A stretch of 64,000 nucleotides of DNA from CAYSQW01 sp964433135 (lineage in GTDB: Bacteria; Acidobacteriota; Aminicenantia; Aminicenantales; Aminicenantaceae): contig CAYSQW010000001.1 in assembly GCA_964433135.1 (NCBI GenBank), forward strand, positions 124,001 through 188,000, written 5' to 3'. Both the position numbers and the translations under genes were made by a program. The notes under the pieces are model-generated. The model was given only the letters and a program-made list of their open reading frames with translations, was not told the origin of the DNA and did no database searches. Below are positions 53,734 to 62,982 of this stretch, piece after piece (position 1 is the stretch's first letter; every line of letters begins with the position of its first letter).

Positions 53734-54453
53734 TTAAGGGCATCCGCGCTGCCGTACGACTTCATAAAAAAAAGCGGCGGCCGCGGCCGCCACATTAAGG
53801 GAGGAAATCCTGCCGAGCAGGGGAAGCGATAAAAGTTCATCGCAATGGCGCCGCACCAGCGGGCGAAGGCCTCTGCCTTCGGAGCCCAGCACCAATCCGA
53901 CCGGCTGGGTATAATCGAAATCACACCATTGTCGGGAGCCGCCTCCTTCCGCTCCTACCAGCCAAATCCCCTTCCGTCGCAGTTCTTCCATGGTTCGCAC
54001 CAAGTTCGGGACTCGAGCCACCATCATATGATCGACGGCTCCGGCGGAAACCTTTCTGACGGTTTCCGTCAATCCGGAAGCCCGGTCCCGCGGAAGGATG
54101 ATGCCGTCCACCCCCGCGCCCTCGGCGCTGCGGATGATAGCGCCCAAATTTTGAGGGTCCTCGATTCCATCCAGCAGAACCAGGAAGGGAATGTCGGATT
54201 TCGAGAGCAGGGCCGGCAACGCCGCATACCCCGCGGCGGAGACATACGCCAAGGCTCCTTGATGGTGCGGGGCCGCCCGCTCCAGCCAACGTCGGGAAAC
54301 CGGCACCACGGGGATTTTTGCGGCGGATGCCGTCCGGCTGATTTCCAGGAGCTTGGATTTGGATGAATCCTCCTGGACAAACAGCTTGCGAATCCGGCCC
54401 GGCTCAGCGGTAAGGATTTCCTGAATCGGATTCAACCGGCTGATTTTATCCAT
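53734..54453 (-). CDS. rlmB: 23S rRNA (guanosine-2'-O-)-methyltransferase RlmB-like (SpoU family)
   Basis: A 239-residue SPOUT RNA methyltransferase. N-terminal substrate-binding part, then the knot motifs DPQNLGAIIRSAEGAGV, GLVLGSEGRGL and SLNVAAAAAAFFYE. It overlaps the gltX end by 8 bases, so the two are co-expressed. RlmB is the closest named member; TrmH-type use is possible. Confidence 0.9.
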   Translation of the reverse strand: MDKISRLNPIQEILTAEPGRIRKLFVQEDSSKSKLLEISRTASAAKIPVVPVSRRWLERAAPHHQGALAYVSAAGYAALPALLSKSDIPFLVLLDGIEDPQNLGAIIRSAEGAGVDGIILPRDRASGLTETVRKVSAGAVDHMMVARVPNLVRTMEELRRKGIWLVGAEGGGSRQWCDFDYTQPVGLVLGSEGRGLRPLVRRHCDELLSLPLLGRISSLNVAAAAAAFFYEVVRQRGCP

Positions 54454-55957
54454 CTGAGGAAGGGGAAGACCGGGTCAGCTTCAGGCTCTCCTGCACCCGC
54501 TGTGAACAGGATTTAATCGATTGGACGAAATCCAATCGGGCGCCTTCTTCCGCCAGAGGGATGAATTTGTCCAGATCCAGTCCGGATTCTCTCGCGGTGA
54601 GAACCAGGCGCAGAGGATGGTAAAGTTCCTTCCCCTTGCATCCGGATTCCTGTTTGATTTCCTTGGTCAGCGCGGCGAAGATATCATAGTCGAATTTAGA
54701 CAGCTTCGAGATTTTTTGGGCCAACAGGGTAACGACCCGGCTGCCGCAGTTCGAGCCTAAAACTTCCCTGACATTGTCTTCAACCTTTTCCAGGGAATGC
54801 TCGAAAAACAGAGCGAACAGATCCGGAAGATCCGCAAAGCGGGCCACTCTTTCAATCAGGATGTCCACGGCCTGTTCCAACCAAGCCCATTGCGACTCCG
54901 TCGGTTCGGGCGATATCCATCCCTTCGCCACGAGGAAAGGCAGGGCCAACTCCGCACGGCGGCGTGGGGGCAGCCGCCGCATATGCTGCCGGTTCAACCA
55001 ATGCAGCTTGTCATAGTCGAAAATGGCCGCAGATCGGCTGACCCGGCTCAGCTCGAATGCCTTTTCCAATTCATCCCGCGTAAGAACCTCCCGCTCGTCG
55101 GGAGGCGCCCAGCCCAAGAGGGCTAGATAGTTGAAAAGCGAAGAATCGAGAATTCCGTCTTCTTCGAATTGACTGATCGCCGTGGCGCCGTGGCGCTTGC
55201 TCAACCGGGTGTTATCCGGCCCCATGACCATGGAAAGATGGGCGAAGGCGGGAGGCGCATAATCGAAAGCTCTGTATGTAAGGATCTGACGCGGGGTGTT
55301 CGAGATGTGATCTTCTCCGCGTATGACGTGCGTTATTCCCATCAAATAATCATCGATCACCACCGCGTAATTATATGCCGGCAGTCCGTTGGAGCGGACA
55401 AGGACGGGATCCCCGATCAGGCTGCATTCAAAACGCATGGAACCTCGTATCAAATCCTTCACATCAACCGCCCCTTCGGTGGGTGTTTTCAGTCGAACCG
55501 CAGCCGTTTCTCCGGACTCCAGTCGTTTTCGGGCTTCATCCGGTGAAAGATCTCGACAGCGACCGTTGTAAATCGGCATCGCACCGGCGGCGAGAGCCTG
55601 CTTTCGGTCCTGCTCCAGGACATCCGGGGAACAAAAACAGTGATATGCTTTCCCCTCATCCAGCAGCTTCCGGGTATGCTCCCGGTAGATATCAAGACGC
55701 AGCGACTGTCGATACGGGCCGAAAGCCCCCCCGACATCAGGTCCTTCATCCCAATCCAGCCCCAGCCAGCGCAGATCTTCCACCAGCTTTTCAGCATATT
55801 GCGGGGCGGAGCGGGCGGCATCGGTATCTTCTATCCTCAATATGAAACATCCCTGTTGTTGGCGGGCAAAAAGCCAGTTGAACAGTGCTGTGCGGGCATT
55901 CCCGACATGCAGAAGACCCGTTGGACTGGGGGCGAAACGAACACGTACTTTATTCAT
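54446..55957 (-). CDS. gltX: Glutamyl-tRNA synthetase
   Basis: A 503-residue class I synthetase. HIGH-type motif in PSPTGLLHVGNARTAL, KMSKS-type motif RLSKRHG, and a zinc region starting CFCSP and ending RC. The C-terminal anticodon domain is full length. It might be discriminating or non-discriminating; tRNA-Gln is in this window but glnS/gatCAB are not, so this stays open. Confidence 0.96.
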   Translation of the reverse strand: MNKVRVRFAPSPTGLLHVGNARTALFNWLFARQQQGCFILRIEDTDAARSAPQYAEKLVEDLRWLGLDWDEGPDVGGAFGPYRQSLRLDIYREHTRKLLDEGKAYHCFCSPDVLEQDRKQALAAGAMPIYNGRCRDLSPDEARKRLESGETAAVRLKTPTEGAVDVKDLIRGSMRFECSLIGDPVLVRSNGLPAYNYAVVIDDYLMGITHVIRGEDHISNTPRQILTYRAFDYAPPAFAHLSMVMGPDNTRLSKRHGATAISQFEEDGILDSSLFNYLALLGWAPPDEREVLTRDELEKAFELSRVSRSAAIFDYDKLHWLNRQHMRRLPPRRRAELALPFLVAKGWISPEPTESQWAWLEQAVDILIERVARFADLPDLFALFFEHSLEKVEDNVREVLGSNCGSRVVTLLAQKISKLSKFDYDIFAALTKEIKQESGCKGKELYHPLRLVLTARESGLDLDKFIPLAEEGARLDFVQSIKSCSQRVQESLKLTRSSPSSDG

Positions 55958-56024
55958 TATGGGGTATAGTTTAATACATTTCTCATTAAACCGCCATCCC
56001 GATCATGAAAACAGCCCAGGATGA

Positions 56025-56054
56025 TTGACAGGGAAAAACCGGCTGTGATATATG
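56025..56054 (+). promoter_or_regulatory. Predicted promoter of the ECF sigma operon
   Basis: TTGACA (56025-56030), 18-base spacer, TATATG (56049-56054). The leader to the sigma gene ATG is about 145 bases. Confidence 0.45.
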
Positions 56055-56198
56055 CGGAATGAGAAAGAGACCGTATCCCGGTGACCGGATGGGGGGACGA
56101 GAACCGGCTCCCGGGAGAGGTTCACGATGTGGAAAAAATCATGCCGAAGTTGAATAAAGAGCCTGGGCTTTTCGTACTCATTCATGTAAAGGATATCC

Positions 56199-56807
56199 AT
56201 GGAAAGCCTACCGGATATAAAAACGGGGTTCGGTCTTACCGGTGAGAAAATGACGAGGGACCGAAATATAAGCGATACCGAGGCGATCGCCGAAGTTCAG
56301 GATGGGTGCCGGGAAGCCTATCAGATCATTGTTCAGAGATATATGCACAAGGCCTATTACCTGGCTTTGGGTTTGGTTCACGATCACCAGGATGCTCTCG
56401 ATCTTTCTCAAGATGCTTTTATCCGCGCTTTCCGGAAAATCAGAAAATTTGACAACGGCAAGCCCTTTTTCCCCTGGTTTTATCGAGTGGTTCGGAATTT
56501 GTGCCTGGACCATATCAAGCGGCGTCGAGTAAGAAATGAAATACCGCTTGCGGAAAATCTCATCCTGCGAGAGGAGGATCGGGATAAGGAGATGAAAAGC
56601 GTTTTGAGACGAGGGCTGGGACAGCTGTCCTTCGAACAAAAAGAGGTCATTCTTCTCCGCTATTTTCAGCAGCTGTCCTATAAAGAGATCGCGGAGCTGA
56701 CCGGCCGGCCGTTGGGATCGGTCATGTCGGCATTGTTTTATGCCAAAAAAAGGCTGAGAGAGAGACTCGTCCCGTATTTGGAGACGAATAAAGAGGAAAA
56801 CCAGTGA
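56199..56807 (+). CDS. ECF-type RNA polymerase sigma factor
   Basis: A 202-residue sigma-70 family ECF factor. Region 2 (YLALGLVHDHQDALDLSQDAF and NGKPFFPWFYRVVRNLCLDH) and region 4 (QLSFEQKEVILLRYFQQLSY, then PLGSVMSALFYAKKRLRER) are clear. ATG at 56199 has AAAGGA; an internal ATG at 56250 is an alternative. The next gene overlaps by 4 bases and is a zinc anti-sigma, so this is a sigma/anti-sigma pair. Confidence 0.95.
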   Translation: MESLPDIKTGFGLTGEKMTRDRNISDTEAIAEVQDGCREAYQIIVQRYMHKAYYLALGLVHDHQDALDLSQDAFIRAFRKIRKFDNGKPFFPWFYRVVRNLCLDHIKRRRVRNEIPLAENLILREEDRDKEMKSVLRRGLGQLSFEQKEVILLRYFQQLSYKEIAELTGRPLGSVMSALFYAKKRLRERLVPYLETNKEENQ

Positions 56808-57256
56808 ATGATGACCATAAGAAAATAAAGGAACTCATCGCGGCATCCTTTGACGGGGAAATGAGCGCGGAAGAAAAACGGATGGTTGCCGAGCACATCG
56901 AATCGTGTGTCTCATGCCGGAAGGCTTATGAGGAGATGATTCGTTTTGAGGAGGTTATGAATAAAATGGAACTACAGAAACCTTCGAGGGACACCTGGAA
57001 ATATTATTGGGACTCGATTTACAATCGTCTGGAGAGACGGATCGGCTGGATTTTATTCTCCGTCGGTGTTATGATTCTCCTCTTCTTTGGAGGCTATAAA
57101 GGTATTGAGGGATTGATACAAGATCCCGGTACGCCTTTACTGCTCAAGGTTGGAATTCTAACGATTTTAAGTGGAATCGTCATTTTGCTCGTATCGATTT
57201 TTCGCGAGCAGATATTCGTCCGCAAGCGGGAGCGATACAAAGAGGTGGAAAAATGA
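56804..57256 (+). CDS. Zinc-finger anti-sigma factor (membrane)
   Basis: A 150-residue protein with a ZAS motif H31-x3-C35-x2-C38 (HIESCVSC) and two membrane segments (about 81-100 and 110-130). It would hold the cognate sigma at the membrane until a signal releases it. GTG start overlapping the sigma gene stop; the next gene overlaps its stop by 4 bases. Confidence 0.9.
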   Translation: MNDDHKKIKELIAASFDGEMSAEEKRMVAEHIESCVSCRKAYEEMIRFEEVMNKMELQKPSRDTWKYYWDSIYNRLERRIGWILFSVGVMILLFFGGYKGIEGLIQDPGTPLLLKVGILTILSGIVILLVSIFREQIFVRKRERYKEVEK

Positions 57257-57567
57257 TTATTGTCACAACGGACCAGATTCCGGGTAGAACCGTTCGAAAA
57301 ACGCTGGGCCTGGTAAGAGGGAACACAATTCGTGCCCGGCATGTCGGTCATGACCTTTCAGCCGCTTTCAAGAACATTGTGGGCGGAGAGATTCGTGATT
57401 ATACCAAAATGATGGCTGAATCGAGAGAACAGGCATTGGACCGGATGGTTGAAGAAGCCCGGCAGTTGGGCGCCGACGCCATCCTCGGATTGCGCTTCAC
57501 CACGTCCATGATCATGCAGAGCGCTTCAGAGATTTTAGCCTACGGAACCGCCGTGGTATTGGATTGA
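57253..57567 (+). CDS. YbjQ/UPF0145 family protein
   Basis: A 104-residue YbjQ-like protein, family often called heavy-metal-binding domain, without experimental proof. VTTDQIPGRTVRKTLGLVRG and ARQLGADAILGLRFTTS are typical. The ATG overlaps the anti-sigma stop, placing it in the sigma operon, so it may be part of a stress response. Confidence 0.9.
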   Translation: MIIVTTDQIPGRTVRKTLGLVRGNTIRARHVGHDLSAAFKNIVGGEIRDYTKMMAESREQALDRMVEEARQLGADAILGLRFTTSMIMQSASEILAYGTAVVLD

Positions 57568-57582
57568 AGGCGGAGCATAGGA

Positions 57583-58248
57583 ATGAGAAACAGGTTACTC
57601 CTTTTTATTATGATGTGGGGAGGATTTATGCTTTTTTCGGGATCGGCTCCCGCCCCGGAGGCCGATATAGAGAAAGGCTCACTCTCCATCTATTTCATGC
57701 AGGAAAAGGTCGGTTATGAGGAATATACCTGGAAAGATCACGACAGGGGATTTCAGCTCAACGTCAAGGGACGTATGACGAAACCCATCCCGCTTGAAAT
57801 TGAGGAGATTTCACTTGTGCTTTCGAAAGACTTCATTCCGCTTGAATATTCATTTCAAGGATCGATCAACGGAATGCGACAGGAGGTCTCTTGTTCCATC
57901 AGGGACGGGAAGGTGGATAGTCTCATCGTCGCCGCCGGACAGGAAAGAGAAAGAAGCCTTTCGATAAAAAGAGACGCTTTCATCCTACCGAATCCCGTTT
58001 TTTCTCCTTATATGGTTTTGACGAAAAAATACCGCTGCACGGCAGCGAAGCCGATCGATCTGTCCGCGTATATCATTCCGCAGATGGAAATCCCTTTCCG
58101 CCTCGAGCCGGTCGATGAAACCCCCTGTAGAATCCGTTTGATCATGGAGGGGCGGGAAGTCGAAATAGAGACTGATTCCCAGGGAAAACTGTTGGAGTTC
58201 CTTTCCCCGACCCAGAAGCTGCGCGTCCTCCGGGACGAGACCGAGTAA
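57583..58248 (+). CDS. Exported protein of unknown function
   Basis: A 221-residue protein with a signal peptide (MMWGGFMLFSGSAPAP region). The mature part is all-beta in appearance (GSLSIYFMQEKVGYEEYTW; PLEIEEISLVLSKDFIPLEY; EMEGREVEIETDSQGKLLEF-like end) and resembles periplasmic proteins that measure or bind lipids, but no family is assigned. It is 15 bases after the YbjQ gene; thus it is probably controlled by the ECF sigma. Confidence 0.75.
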   Translation: MRNRLLLFIMMWGGFMLFSGSAPAPEADIEKGSLSIYFMQEKVGYEEYTWKDHDRGFQLNVKGRMTKPIPLEIEEISLVLSKDFIPLEYSFQGSINGMRQEVSCSIRDGKVDSLIVAAGQERERSLSIKRDAFILPNPVFSPYMVLTKKYRCTAAKPIDLSAYIIPQMEIPFRLEPVDETPCRIRLIMEGREVEIETDSQGKLLEFLSPTQKLRVLRDETE

Positions 58249-58403
58249 CTCGCCATCCCGTTTCTCCGGCAATGCGCCCTCCCTCCCCGGGGATTTGTTC
58301 CTTTGAAGAAAACAACGCCTGTTGGAGACCCTCGGTTTTCGGAAGACTCCCGCCTTAATCCGTCCATACCTAGACAATCTTACCGGGGAGCCGATAAAAA
58401 AAC

Positions 58404-58432
58404 TTGACACTCGGGTTTTATGCAAATAAAAT
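58404..58432 (+). promoter_or_regulatory. Strong promoter with internal dyad upstream of the tandem-MerR gene
   Basis: TTGACA (58404-58409), 17-base spacer, TAAAAT (58427-58432). A dyad TTTTAT-GCAA-ATAAAA (58416-58431) lies between and into the -10, the place where MerR-type regulators bind. Autoregulation is a natural guess. Confidence 0.6.
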
Positions 58433-58481
58433 TGTACGCATGCAGATAGTGGTCAAATAAACATGAACGAACAGGTATGAC

Positions 58482-59195
58482 ATGAAAAAAGCCATATTGA
58501 CCCTGAACGAATTATTGGAACAGGTGGAGATCGAAGGATCTCAATTCAAAACATGGGAGCGCCAGAAATTGGTCCGGGCGGACGGAATTTCACATGATGG
58601 AATCCCGTTCTATACGGAAATTACGGTCGAGAGGATCGTGCACATAAAAAAGCTTCTGGGGTTGGGTTATTCGCTCGAAGACATACAAAAGATTCTCAAA
58701 AAAGTGGGCCTCCCCCATTCCGGGTCCGGAAAAAAGCCGTCGGGCGGCGCGCGGGCGTTTCTGACAATAGGGGGATTGGCGGAAAGCGTCGGCGTCAGTC
58801 CACGAGCGATCAAACATTGGGAAGACAAGGGAATCATTGAGCCGGACATGCGAAGTGAAGGGGGATTTCGTTTGTATTCAAAGAATTTCGTGTCCCTTTG
58901 CCAGCTGATAAAAGATCTGCAGCTGTTCGGGTATTCTCTTGATGAAATCAAGGCGGTATCCGATATGTTTCGTGATTTTCTCACAATCAGCGGCGATCTG
59001 AATGCCTTCAAACCCGAAGAAAACGAGAACAAGCTGAAGGAGATGCAAGAGAGAATAGATATGCTTTTTGAGCAGATGGATTTGCTCAAAAAAGGCATTA
59101 ATCGCTGGGAAGACCTTCTGAAAAAAAAGAAAAAAGAGATTTCGGCGCTTCGCAATCAAAACGCCAAGCGGAAATTATCCAAGGGGAAAAAATAA
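58482..59195 (+). CDS. Tandem MerR-domain transcriptional regulator
   Basis: A 237-residue regulator with two MerR-type DNA-binding domains in one chain: residues about 6-77 (LTLNELLEQVEIEGSQFKTW, LLGLGYSLEDIQKIL) and about 93-162 (LTIGGLAESVGVSPRAIKHW, LQLFGYSLDEIKAVS). The second is the more canonical (RAIKHWEDKGII). A Lys-rich coiled coil (about 180-225) would dimerise it. No effector domain or Cys ligand is seen. It is followed after one base by a radical SAM gene, its likely target or partner. Confidence 0.85.
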   Translation: MKKAILTLNELLEQVEIEGSQFKTWERQKLVRADGISHDGIPFYTEITVERIVHIKKLLGLGYSLEDIQKILKKVGLPHSGSGKKPSGGARAFLTIGGLAESVGVSPRAIKHWEDKGIIEPDMRSEGGFRLYSKNFVSLCQLIKDLQLFGYSLDEIKAVSDMFRDFLTISGDLNAFKPEENENKLKEMQERIDMLFEQMDLLKKGINRWEDLLKKKKKEISALRNQNAKRKLSKGKK

Positions 59196-59196
59196 A

Positions 59197-60654
59197 ATGA
59201 GAAAAGTCATTTTTATCGAGCCTAAGGCTCCGGATTTTCATATTTACAGTAAATTCCAAATGCCGCGGCTGGGATGCTATATCCTGGCGGCTCTAATGAA
59301 AAAACGAGGTTGGGACGCGGATGTCGTTTTCGAAGAAATAAGAAAAATTGATTTCAAGGATATTGCCGACGCCGAACTTGTCGGGATCTCTACGATCACG
59401 TCGACCGCGCCGAGAGCCTACCGGATCGCCGATGAAGTGAGGAGAATGGGAACTCCGGTTATCATGGGAGGGCCGCATGTCTCGTTTCTCAGTGAAGAGG
59501 CGCTGGAACATGCCGATTTTGTGATCAGAGGAGAAGGGGAAAAGGGAATGACGGCTTTAGCGGAGCGGATTGAAAAGGGAGACGATGATTACTCAGAGGT
59601 CCCGAACCTTTCCTACAAAAAGCACGGTCGGATCATGCATAATCCGATGGCGCCTCGGATCGACTGCCTTGACAACAATCCGTTTCCGGATACCGCGTTG
59701 TTGAAAGGCATGAAGCGCAAGGGGATTTGTTCTCGAGTGATCCCGATTCAAACCTCACGAGGATGTCCCCATGACTGCACGTTTTGTTCGGTGACGGGAA
59801 TGTTCGGAAAAGCCTACCGCTTCCGGTCGACACAAAATATCATAGAAGAGCTGCGTCTGTACGACGACAAGAAAAACGCTCTTTTTTTCTGTGACGATAA
59901 TTTCGGTTTGAATCCCAAGCGAGCCCGGGCGCTTCTCAACGCGATGATCGCGGAACGCTTTCGTTTCAGATGGTCGACGCAGGTCAGAGCGGATATCGTA
60001 AAAGACGAAGAGCTCGTTCACTTGATGAGAAAGGCCGGTTGTCGGACCGTTTACGTGGGATTCGAATCCGTTAATCCCGAGAGCCTGAAAGCCATGAAAA
60101 AACGACAAACCGTTGAGGAGATCATACGGGCGGTTCGCATCCTCCGTCGGCACCATCTGCACATCCACGGGATGTTCGTTTACGGTTTTGATGAAGACGA
60201 CTGGAAGACCATCAAAAAGACGGTTAAATTCGCACGCCGGGCGAAATTGAATTCAACTCAGTTTTTAATCCTGACTCCGCTTCCGGGCTCAAAACTGTTC
60301 TCCCAGATGCGTGCGGAAAAACGCATCATTTTCAAGGACTGGGGTTTATACGATGCACACCATGTGGTTTTTCAACCGCGACGGCTTTCGGTCTTTCGGC
60401 TGCAGCGGGCGCAGACATTCAGTCATGCTAAGTTTTATTCTATAAGGGAAGGTGTCAAAAAGTTTTTCCGTTTCCAATGGGTGGACCTGGCCATAGGAAG
60501 CTATGCGCGAAAACTGAACCGGTCATGGATAAAGAAGAATCGGACTTTCTTGAAGGTGTTGGATCTGTTAGCCGCCAAAAAAAGCGACAAAGTCATCGTG
60601 GATCTTGAGCGCCGAGTCGTCCTCGATTTCGCGGAGAGCGAGCACAAAGCCTGA
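59197..60654 (+). CDS. B12-binding-domain radical SAM protein
   Basis: A 485-residue protein. An N-terminal cobalamin-binding-like Rossmann domain (about 1-130; LVGISTITSTAPRAY, IMGGPHVSF) lacks the base-off DxHxxG motif. The radical SAM domain has C190-x3-C194-x2-C197 in SRGCPHDCTFCSV, and GFESVNPESLKAMKKRQT. The C-terminal about 130 residues are basic and not assigned. Such enzymes methylate or rearrange unreactive carbons in lipids, pigments or antibiotics; substrate unknown. Cotranscribed with the tandem-MerR regulator (one-base gap). Confidence 0.88.
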   Translation: MRKVIFIEPKAPDFHIYSKFQMPRLGCYILAALMKKRGWDADVVFEEIRKIDFKDIADAELVGISTITSTAPRAYRIADEVRRMGTPVIMGGPHVSFLSEEALEHADFVIRGEGEKGMTALAERIEKGDDDYSEVPNLSYKKHGRIMHNPMAPRIDCLDNNPFPDTALLKGMKRKGICSRVIPIQTSRGCPHDCTFCSVTGMFGKAYRFRSTQNIIEELRLYDDKKNALFFCDDNFGLNPKRARALLNAMIAERFRFRWSTQVRADIVKDEELVHLMRKAGCRTVYVGFESVNPESLKAMKKRQTVEEIIRAVRILRRHHLHIHGMFVYGFDEDDWKTIKKTVKFARRAKLNSTQFLILTPLPGSKLFSQMRAEKRIIFKDWGLYDAHHVVFQPRRLSVFRLQRAQTFSHAKFYSIREGVKKFFRFQWVDLAIGSYARKLNRSWIKKNRTFLKVLDLLAAKKSDKVIVDLERRVVLDFAESEHKA

Positions 60655-60747
60655 CATCAATCCGGGGCGGGATTGAATTTCTTCCAGGAAATCTATAGAA
60701 TAGACGGGCGTTTGTAACGATATTGCGCTTGAAGAAGGAAAAAACCC

Positions 60748-61692
60748 ATGGATTTTTATAAGCTGGAAGAGAAGATTATCCGTCACAAGGAAGAGATTGA
60801 AAAACTTCAGCAGGAAGATGACGGGGGGGACAAGACGCGTATCGCGGAGCTGAAAACCGCCATCGAAAAAGAGTGGGCAGATCTCCGTCCACGGCTCACG
60901 GCGCATCAGATTGTCCAGGTGGCGCGGCACCCGCAGCGCCCTTACACCCTGGATTATATACAGGCCCTTACGGAAGATTTTATGGAGATGCACGGTGACC
61001 GCAGAGCCGGAGATGATCCGGCCATCGTGTGCGGCTTCGCTTTTTTTAATGGACAGAGCACGGCGTTTATCGGGCACCAAAAAGGGAGAACGACACGGGA
61101 ACGGATCGCGAGAAACTTCGGTCAGCCAAATCCGGAAGGTTACCGTAAAGCGCTGCGTGTCATGAAGCTGGCGGAAAAATTCGGATTTCCCATCGTGACG
61201 CTTATCGATACACCGGGAGCATACCCGGGAATCAGGGCTGAAGAACTCGGCCAGGCGGAAGCCATCGCTCATAACCTGAAGGAAATCGCCAAGTTGAAGG
61301 TCCCTGTCGTCAATTTGGTGATCGGCGAAGGAGGAAGCGGAGGCGCGCTTGCGGTGGGGGTTGGAGATGTGCTGCTCATGCTGCAAAATTCTTTCTATTC
61401 CGTTATCTCCCCGGAAGGATGTGCGGCTATTCTCTGGAAGGATCAGACCGCCGTGGCCAAAGCGGCGGAAAACATGAAATTTCTTGCGTCCAACCTGGAT
61501 GAAATGGGGATCGTGGATAAAATCATTCCCGAACCACCGGGGGGCGCTCACGTTGATATCGACCGTACGTTCAAAGAGGTGGGAAAACAGCTGAAGAAAA
61601 CGCTTGATGAATTGATGAGTAAGCCCGTATCTCAGTTGTTGGATGAGCGATACGAAAAATACAGGAAAATAGGGATCTTTAACGAAGAATGA
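60748..61692 (+). CDS. accA: Acetyl-CoA carboxylase carboxyltransferase subunit alpha
   Basis: A 314-residue subunit that with AccD moves CO2 from carboxybiotin to acetyl-CoA. N-terminal coiled region, HGDRRAGDDPAIVCGFAFF, DTPGAYPGIRAEELGQAEAI and IGEGGSGGALAVGVGD are diagnostic. The hisS ATG overlaps its stop by 4 bases. Confidence 0.97.
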   Translation: MDFYKLEEKIIRHKEEIEKLQQEDDGGDKTRIAELKTAIEKEWADLRPRLTAHQIVQVARHPQRPYTLDYIQALTEDFMEMHGDRRAGDDPAIVCGFAFFNGQSTAFIGHQKGRTTRERIARNFGQPNPEGYRKALRVMKLAEKFGFPIVTLIDTPGAYPGIRAEELGQAEAIAHNLKEIAKLKVPVVNLVIGEGGSGGALAVGVGDVLLMLQNSFYSVISPEGCAAILWKDQTAVAKAAENMKFLASNLDEMGIVDKIIPEPPGGAHVDIDRTFKEVGKQLKKTLDELMSKPVSQLLDERYEKYRKIGIFNEE

Positions 61693-62954
61693 ATGCAAAA
61701 ACAAGAAAAAAGCCCATTGCCGCCATCAAAGGGACGAAAGACATTCTGCCTTCCGAAATAAGAAAGTGGCAACGGGTCGAGTCCGCAGCCCGGCATCTCT
61801 TTGAGCTGTACGGCTACGGGGAGATACGGACTCCTCTCTTCGAGTCCACGGAGTTGTTCGAAAAAGGGACGGGAGAAACTTCGGACATCGTAACCAAAGA
61901 GATGTATACGTTTACGGATAAAGGGGGACGGTCCATCACCCTGCGCCCGGAGTATACGCCGTCGGTTGTTCGAGCCATCATCGAACATCGGCTTTATCTT
62001 GAGTCCCGGCCGCAGCGATTTTACTTCATAGGCCCCATGTTCCGTTATGACAAGCCCCAAAAAGGCCGATATCGGCAGTTTCACCAGATCGATATAGAAG
62101 TATTCGGCGAAAAAGATCCGGCGGTTGACGCCGAAATCGTTGAGATGGCGAGCGCGGTTATTCAAAAGCTGGGGGTGAGCGGGATCGAGATCCTGGTGAA
62201 TTCCGTGGGGTGCAGCCAGTGCCGCCCGGCATATCACCGGCGTCTTCATACCGCAGCGGAGAGAATTAGGGATCTGCTGTGTGAAGATTGTCAAAGAAAG
62301 ATCGGCACGAATCCGCTGCGGATATTCGATTGCAAGGTGCAGGGATGCCGGGATGCATCGGAATCGCTTCCGAAGATAAAAGATTATCTGTGTCCGGATT
62401 GCGAGGCGCATTTCAGGTCGTTTTGCTCGTATCTGGATCAGTATGGGATCGTCTATCGGATCGATCCGCGTCTGGTGAGGGGATTGGACTATTACACCAA
62501 GACCACCTTCGAATTCGTCACCCGAGCGCTTGGTGCACAGGACGCCGTTCTCGGCGGCGGACGCTATGATGATATGATGAAGCAGTTCGGAGGACCGGAT
62601 ATGTGCGGCATCGGTTTCGCCATGGGGCTGGAGCGCTTCCTGGCGGTTGTCCCGGACAGTGAAGAACCGAAAGATTTTGTATATATCGTGCATGTAGGAG
62701 AAGAGGCAAAAAAGATCGGTATGGGACTGGCTCGTTTTATGCGCGGGCGGGATATCGAATGTCTTGTTGAGTACAAAACAAAGAATATGAGAAACCAAAT
62801 AAGCCGTGCCAGCAAGTTGGGGGCTTCATGGACGGTGATCATAGGGGAAGACGAGGTCCGTCAAGGGCGTTTTCAACTGAAAAATATGGCCAGCGGCGAA
62901 CAGCAAGCGTTATCGCAGGAGGAAATTGCCGACGCCGTCACTAAAGCCGGATAG
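61689..62954 (+). CDS. hisS: Histidyl-tRNA synthetase
   Basis: A 421-residue class II synthetase. AAIKGTKDILPSEIRKW start, motif 2 RYDKPQKGRYRQFHQIDIE, the His-binding LVRGLDYYTKTTFE and motif 3 GIGFAMGLERF. Normal length; overlaps accA by ATGA and is followed after 28 bases by aspS. Confidence 0.97.
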   Translation: MNAKTRKKPIAAIKGTKDILPSEIRKWQRVESAARHLFELYGYGEIRTPLFESTELFEKGTGETSDIVTKEMYTFTDKGGRSITLRPEYTPSVVRAIIEHRLYLESRPQRFYFIGPMFRYDKPQKGRYRQFHQIDIEVFGEKDPAVDAEIVEMASAVIQKLGVSGIEILVNSVGCSQCRPAYHRRLHTAAERIRDLLCEDCQRKIGTNPLRIFDCKVQGCRDASESLPKIKDYLCPDCEAHFRSFCSYLDQYGIVYRIDPRLVRGLDYYTKTTFEFVTRALGAQDAVLGGGRYDDMMKQFGGPDMCGIGFAMGLERFLAVVPDSEEPKDFVYIVHVGEEAKKIGMGLARFMRGRDIECLVEYKTKNMRNQISRASKLGASWTVIIGEDEVRQGRFQLKNMASGEQQALSQEEIADAVTKAG

Positions 62955-62982
62955 ATGCTTTTTCCGAAAAGAGGATTGTCAG

